A stretch of DNA of 64,000 bases, from NCBI RefSeq assembly GCF_000158095.2, contig NZ_CM011002.1, positions 2,123,228-2,187,227 of the forward strand, in the 5' to 3' direction. This stretch comes from Roseibium alexandrii DFL-11 (GTDB lineage: Bacteria; Pseudomonadota; Alphaproteobacteria; Rhizobiales; Stappiaceae). The notes under the pieces are model-generated. The model did not search any database. It saw nothing but the letters and a program-made list of their open reading frames with translations, and was not told the DNA's origin. Shown here piece by piece: positions 59,826 to 64,000 of the stretch (positions are counted from its first letter, which is position 1; each line of letters starts with the position of its first letter). A program made the translations under genes and the position numbers.

Positions 59826-61883
59826 TTACAGACCAAGTAGATCTGGATCCGAGATCGACCGGCCCTCGGCGACGCCCATGCCATAAAAATGGATGAACGC
59901 ATCGATCCCAACAACCGCAACATCCTGATTTACGCTGTAGTAGTCACCCTCAGAGAACAGATTTGACGGTCGCCGCCCTTCTTGGGAGCCACTCAAAAGA
60001 TAGTGTTGGTATGCGGTGATTGCACCCGCAGTTACTGCCGCTTCAACATCCGAGTTCTGATCTAGGTAGTACTCTGTGTCAAACAGAGACACGGGATCTC
60101 TGCCCTCAAACATTCCGTGCAGAATGAAATGCTCTTTTCCAGACGAAAACGAACCCGCTTGCACCGCTGCCAATATGTCCTCGTTCTCGTTAAGGTAGAA
60201 CTCTTCGTTGAAAGGAAAAGCCCCCAGACGCCCCTCAAAAATGCCCAACTGCAAGTAGTGAGCCAGGCCGGATTCAAAACCGCCACTCGTTCCCACCGCG
60301 CTAGCAACATCGCTGTACAGCGACAAATAGAAAGCCTCATCGAAGGACGCTCTTTCCGGCGGAGCGACCATAATCATCCCGTCGTTCGCGAGAACAAACT
60401 CGATATTCTCCAGTATGACAGACGTCCCATCATTGTCTTCGAGAACGATTTCACCAATCCTGTTAGTTGAAAGCGAAACATCAGCCAGATTGCTGGATAT
60501 CGTGACAACATCAGTTCCCTTCTGACCGTCTAAACGGGCAATACCTGTTACGATGGTAAAGATATCATCGCCGTCAGTTACCGTGGACGTGGATTGGATT
60601 GCACCAATAAGAACAGCGGCTGACTCTGCAGCGTTTGTTGATTGAAACAATTGTCCGCCCGTGCGGCTAGCCAGTTCTTCCAAGTCTGAACGTGCGCTCG
60701 ACCCACCCCCGATCAATACCGGCAGGATCTGAACCGATACAACAGAACCGTCATTCGCCGCCGGCGCCAGATCAATTGGAAGCGCTTGCTGTTGTGGGAT
60801 CTGAACCCCGAGATCGTTGGCAAGCGTAATAACATCGTCCCGAAGTTCCGGATCCGCAGCAGGCTCGTCAGTAAAAACAATAATCTTGTTGGTTCCTGTC
60901 CGCCATGAGCCGATATCACCGCGCAATGCTGTTAATAGAGCGCCGTTCAACGGCTCCGCTCCTCCCCCCAGAATCGCAAGACCGTTGATCGCGTCGATTG
61001 CTGCGCTTTTGCGATCTGAGATGTTTGCTTGTTCCGTGAACGGCAGCACGATTTGGATGGAATCTGTATTGTTGAAAGTAACTATGCCTAACCGGCTTGC
61101 GACTGGAGCAGCGTCAGTTCCGAAAATTGCGTTGATCAGCTCAAGAGCAGATGACTTCACGCTGGCAAGATCATTGCCCATTGAACCGCTCAGATCGATT
61201 ACGAGAGCAACGCTCTGACCCTGGCAGTCACTCACCTGCCAATCTGCTGGAATCCCCTGAGGGTTGCTCTTGTTTCCTAGATAGTTTCCCGGGGCATAAG
61301 GGTTTCCCTTCGATCCGGGATTGCCAGCCGAATTGTCAAACGTTCTCGAGTAGTCGGCCTTAACAAACATCTCCGCTTCGTCTGCCCGCCGATCTTCAAG
61401 CCCCGAAAACGGAACCAATTCACCATCTTTCCGACCGTTTCGAATTTCAGAAGCTTCAATAAGAAATGTATCGAAATTGCCCTCGAGCAGCGCCTGCCAT
61501 GACCCGGGGCCATTTGCTCGAAGTGAACCCGCATTAAAAATCAACGATGCAACAGCATCGATTTGGTGCTGTTGCAGCGTGCATCCAATGGCGTCATGCG
61601 CGTTCGCAAGCAGCGTAAGTTCTGGCCCGACGATGCTTTCGATATCTTGACTCAATAAGTCCTCTGCCTGACTTAATGTAATTGTGTCTCCAGGCTGAAC
61701 ACCTCTTGTATGACCCCAGCCGATTGTCCAAACATTGCTATCGTCCAAGTACGCTACAAGTGCCGGCTGACCCTGAGGAAGTAAATTTCCATTAGAATCC
61801 AATCCCGTTTCAAATTGCTTTATGAAATTCGTGCCTTGTGCGGAAATAGAGTATGTGTTCAAGATGCCCTCCAATACGCTCAA
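59826..61883 (-). CDS. Multidomain protein: GH24-like lysozyme, VWA domain, repeat tail
   Basis: This 685-residue protein joins three parts. Residues about 10-170 are lysozyme-like (FIKQFETGL, VWTIGWGHTRG, AVASLIFNAGSLRANG). Residues about 220-420 form a VWA domain with MIDAS motif DLSGSMG and LGIVTFNNTDSIQI. A calcium-type beta region then carries TDGDDIFTIVTG. Four C-terminal repeats of about 40 residues follow (FYLSLYSDVASAVG ... AHYLQLGIFEGR pattern). There is no signal peptide; type I secretion or a virion role is possible. It lies 226 bases upstream of the terminase and is unlike its phage neighbours. Confidence 0.82.
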   Translation of the reverse strand: MSVLEGILNTYSISAQGTNFIKQFETGLDSNGNLLPQGQPALVAYLDDSNVWTIGWGHTRGVQPGDTITLSQAEDLLSQDIESIVGPELTLLANAHDAIGCTLQQHQIDAVASLIFNAGSLRANGPGSWQALLEGNFDTFLIEASEIRNGRKDGELVPFSGLEDRRADEAEMFVKADYSRTFDNSAGNPGSKGNPYAPGNYLGNKSNPQGIPADWQVSDCQGQSVALVIDLSGSMGNDLASVKSSALELINAIFGTDAAPVASRLGIVTFNNTDSIQIVLPFTEQANISDRKSAAIDAINGLAILGGGAEPLNGALLTALRGDIGSWRTGTNKIIVFTDEPAADPELRDDVITLANDLGVQIPQQQALPIDLAPAANDGSVVSVQILPVLIGGGSSARSDLEELASRTGGQLFQSTNAAESAAVLIGAIQSTSTVTDGDDIFTIVTGIARLDGQKGTDVVTISSNLADVSLSTNRIGEIVLEDNDGTSVILENIEFVLANDGMIMVAPPERASFDEAFYLSLYSDVASAVGTSGGFESGLAHYLQLGIFEGRLGAFPFNEEFYLNENEDILAAVQAGSFSSGKEHFILHGMFEGRDPVSLFDTEYYLDQNSDVEAAVTAGAITAYQHYLLSGSQEGRRPSNLFSEGDYYSVNQDVAVVGIDAFIHFYGMGVAEGRSISDPDLLGL

Positions 61884-62123
61884 TTGCTAATGAAATGATC
61901 GTTCCGGAGAAATCAAACCGGCTAACAGCCTCGTTTGCAAAATGAAATCAGCGCTTGTTTACTGAATGCGCTTATTCCAAAATACAAAGACGAAAACGAT
62001 CTAAAAAGACCTTAACAACATCTACGTCATTTCTACTAAAAATTGTCATTTCTTTTTAGTCAACCACTTTTTCGGTTGGTGTGAGTCCGCATGCTTGATT
62101 TTATCGCCCTCGCCTTCTGCTCA

Positions 62124-62696
62124 TCACCCGAAAGCTTTGCCCGTTGCGCGCTTGATCTCGTGAACAACGCGGCGCGGCAACACCTTGCCGACCGTGGACT
62201 GCCACGCCTTGGCGCTTTCGCCCTTGATCATCTCCGCCGGGATAACCACCCCGGACCTTTGTTTCTCGATCGGGAATTTGGAACTTCCGACCCGAGCAAA
62301 AACTTGACCGCCAAGGCCCAGATCAACACGCGACGGGAAACGGCCGCCTTTCATGAACGTGCCGGTAAAGACTTGCCGCCGCCCGAACGGGGCAGCGCTC
62401 ACGCCGCGCCGCGTTTCGCGGGCGGCAAAGTGTTTCAGGGCAACATCACCCCCAAACGCCTTGATCTGATATTCCAGATTGAACGCCGATGCCCGGATCG
62501 GTTTCATGGCCTGGCGGATCGTGCGCGCCTTCAGCCCGGTTTGCTTGGCCAGCGCCCGGCCTGCCTTCGTGCGGCCCTGACTGCCAGCCCGGTTCAATGC
62601 TCGTGATCCGATCTGCCGGATCATTTTGCCGGAGAGTTTCGACAAAGCGCGATCCAGATGATCTATTCCGGAGCTGTCTGACCAAGATATGTGCAT
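62124..62696 (-). CDS. Phage minor tail protein Z-like
   Basis: This 190-residue protein matches prophage minor tail protein Z/GPZ: LSGKMIRQIGSRALNRAGSQ, LAKQTGLKARTIRQAMKPIR and VFTGTFMKGGRFPSRVDLG. It is basic and probably a head-tail neck or tail-terminator-like protein. Its usual place is after the head genes; here it lies upstream of the terminase, across the lysozyme-VWA gene. Confidence 0.82.
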   Translation of the reverse strand: MHISWSDSSGIDHLDRALSKLSGKMIRQIGSRALNRAGSQGRTKAGRALAKQTGLKARTIRQAMKPIRASAFNLEYQIKAFGGDVALKHFAARETRRGVSAAPFGRRQVFTGTFMKGGRFPSRVDLGLGGQVFARVGSSKFPIEKQRSGVVIPAEMIKGESAKAWQSTVGKVLPRRVVHEIKRATGKAFG

Positions 62697-62861
62697 GTCT
62701 CACCCCATTGACACCGCATCCGCGTATTGACTCCAAATGCAACCTTTGCTGATATGCCGCAGGGGCACCGGGGATCTCTTTTCTTTCAGATGGATATTCA
62801 GGTGATTGATTGATGGCCGCTGCAAAGCGACCTTGGTCCTTTTGAATGTGACGATGCTAAT

Positions 62862-63851
62862 ATGGTTGAGTTTTTTAATACGAGACTGGCCAGGTTCATC
62901 GGCTGGGTATTCGGATTTGCCGGCATTATCGCCACTTACATATCAGGGTGGTCATTGCTTGAGATCTTCGTCGGCGAACAAAACGCTGTCTCCGTCTGGC
63001 CGACCATTTATGTTCTGTTCTTGACGTTGATCATCATCCTGTTTGCGATTTTCCGGCAGCTCCAGACGATGCGAAAGGAAAAATACGCCAATATAACAGG
63101 CTACCTGCACAGCATCTCTCATCAACTCAGGGATCTTGAAACCTACATCGACGAATGGGGGCCCAAAGAACACGCCTCAATCGATCAGTACGAGATGTTT
63201 TTGGAACACGTACGGGAAAAGTTCTGCTCCATTCTGGACCAAATGTCCGTCACCTTCACATCATTGACCGGTACACGATGCCGGTCCTGTATCAAATTGA
63301 TCTACTCACTCGTATCAGACGATGGCGAACAAAAGCTGTATTTCTACACGTTTCAGCGGGACACCGCTTCTGCCAGGTCGCTGCACGATCACGATCAAAA
63401 GCGCATAACGGCCAACCACGATCCACATGAGAAGAACCCGCAATTCGCGGCTATCTGCGATGATGCCAGCCCAGATCGTTGGCATTTCTTTTCAAACGAC
63501 CTCCTGAAGGAGGACAACTTCAAGACCACGAGCATGACGGCTTATGACAGCCAGTATGGAAACCGCTGGAAGTACTCGATTTTCAACTTCTTGAACGGTC
63601 GAGGTTGGCCCCTGCCCTACAAAAGTTGTCTCACATGCGTCATTCGCCAGGGTCCAACAGTAAGCGGTCAGGTCCGCCCGGAAACCGTGATTGGCTTCTT
63701 GTCCGTAGACAGCGAATCCCGAAACGTTTTCAAAGAGACATGGGACAAGGAGATCGTTTTTTCAGTGGCAGACGCCCTGTACTGGCCACTGCGAAAGATA
63801 CTGACAGTTCAACAAGTTGCCGAAACGTTAAAAAGCAACCCTCCTGGTTAG
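62862..63851 (+). CDS. Membrane protein with GAF-like cytoplasmic domain
   Basis: This 329-residue protein has two N-terminal membrane segments (FIGWVFGFAGIIATYISGW, IYVLFLTLIIILFAIFRQL) and a helical linker. A C-terminal domain shows GAF-like features (CRSCIKLIYSLVSDDGEQKL, PETVIGFLSVDSESRNVF and a final AVADALYWPL-type helix). Two Cys pairs (CRSC, CLTC) may be structural. The family is not certain. It may sense a ligand, and a downstream partner gene starts 58 bases later. Confidence 0.65.
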   Translation: MVEFFNTRLARFIGWVFGFAGIIATYISGWSLLEIFVGEQNAVSVWPTIYVLFLTLIIILFAIFRQLQTMRKEKYANITGYLHSISHQLRDLETYIDEWGPKEHASIDQYEMFLEHVREKFCSILDQMSVTFTSLTGTRCRSCIKLIYSLVSDDGEQKLYFYTFQRDTASARSLHDHDQKRITANHDPHEKNPQFAAICDDASPDRWHFFSNDLLKEDNFKTTSMTAYDSQYGNRWKYSIFNFLNGRGWPLPYKSCLTCVIRQGPTVSGQVRPETVIGFLSVDSESRNVFKETWDKEIVFSVADALYWPLRKILTVQQVAETLKSNPPG

Positions 63852-63909
63852 GATTTGAAAACTTATTGATGCCAAGATTAGAGTGTCTATATGAGACGGG
63901 GGTCAAACG

Positions 63910-64000
63910 ATGAGTGAAGTTGAAAGCCCGGTGGAAACAATGGCGAACAGAAAGACCAGCGACAGCAACGAGAAATTGCAGCTCTCTGTCAAAAAGGCAG
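63910..64000 (+). CDS. Start of a further gene, cut by the window end
   Basis: An ATG at 63910 opens a frame that runs to the window end without a stop. The visible 30 residues are polar (SEVESPVETMANRKTSDSNE) and not recognisable. It is on the same strand as the membrane GAF-like gene and probably in the same operon. Confidence 0.5.
   Translation, partial: MSEVESPVETMANRKTSDSNEKLQLSVKKA

Larger units (their letters stand above)
37094..62696 (-). mobile_element. Prophage late region: lambda-like head module with P2-like contractile tail
   Basis: Minus-strand genes run terminase small, terminase large (GpA), portal, gpW-type joiner, ClpP-like protease, decoration protein, capsid, connectors, baseplate V, W, J, I, fibre genes, sheath, tube, chaperone E/E', tape measure, U, X, D and lysis genes. 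That is a complete structural set for a myovirus-type particle. No integrase, repressor or replication gene lies in the window; the early region may lie beyond 64 kb or be missing. Attachment sites are not seen. Confidence 0.9.

Noticed and set aside
1..64000. CRISPR arrays, tRNA and rRNA genes
   Set aside because: No regularly spaced direct repeats of CRISPR size, no cloverleaf-like segments and no rRNA-like sequence were recognised by reading both strands.

Overview
The window looks like a chromosomal segment of a marine-type alphaproteobacterium of the Hyphomicrobiales, most like the Stappia/Roseibium (Labrenzia) group. This rests on the high-GC coding style, an RcGTA-type gene transfer agent cluster, a mannosylfructose-type disaccharide operon like that of Agrobacterium, and the mix of LacI, DUF1194 and PepSY genes. 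It is inference from gene content; no rRNA or tRNA is visible to settle it.

Layout. (1) 1-10.5 kb is ordinary chromosome: a PepSY/response regulator/sensor kinase operon, a three-gene disaccharide operon (GH32-like hydrolase, sugar-phosphate phosphatase, GT4 synthase), a secreted VWA protein, a PhyH-type dioxygenase divergent from a LacI regulator, and a VOC/WYL-regulator pair with a perfect palindrome upstream. (2) 10.6-21.7 kb is the tail half of a gene transfer agent cluster, g6 to g15, plus a lysozyme and a DUF2793 protein. It appears damaged: g1-g5 are absent upstream although a terminator just in front of g6 survives, g13 has an in-frame amber codon, and g15 has a one-base frameshift. 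(3) 21.8-37.1 kb is an accessory island of mixed composition. It holds hypothetical membrane and nuclease-like genes, a RadC-family gene, a probable peptide-modification (RiPP) cluster at 26.97-32.41 kb, an M10 metalloprotease and an arylsulfatase. Two single-gene cassettes (DUF1906 and sulfatase) are each bracketed by related repeat elements in opposite orientation. (4) 37.1-62.7 kb is the late region of a contractile-tailed prophage, almost all on the minus strand: lambda-like packaging and head genes, P2-like baseplate, fibre, sheath, tube and tape-measure genes, and a lysis cassette. A tail-chaperone -1 frameshift site is visible. An unusual lysozyme-VWA-repeat protein sits upstream of the terminase. 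(5) 62.9-64.0 kb holds a membrane-anchored GAF-like protein and the start of another gene.

The most interesting system is the 26.97-32.41 kb cluster. A 78-residue peptide with eight cysteines confined to its C-terminal half lies beside a HemW-like radical SAM enzyme, a TPR-2OG/Fe(II) oxygenase, a JmjC/cupin oxygenase with a PqqD-like C-terminus, a VOC protein and a 61-residue ORF with TPP repeats. I read it as a candidate ribosomally made, multiply oxidised cysteine-rich peptide. That is inference from gene context.
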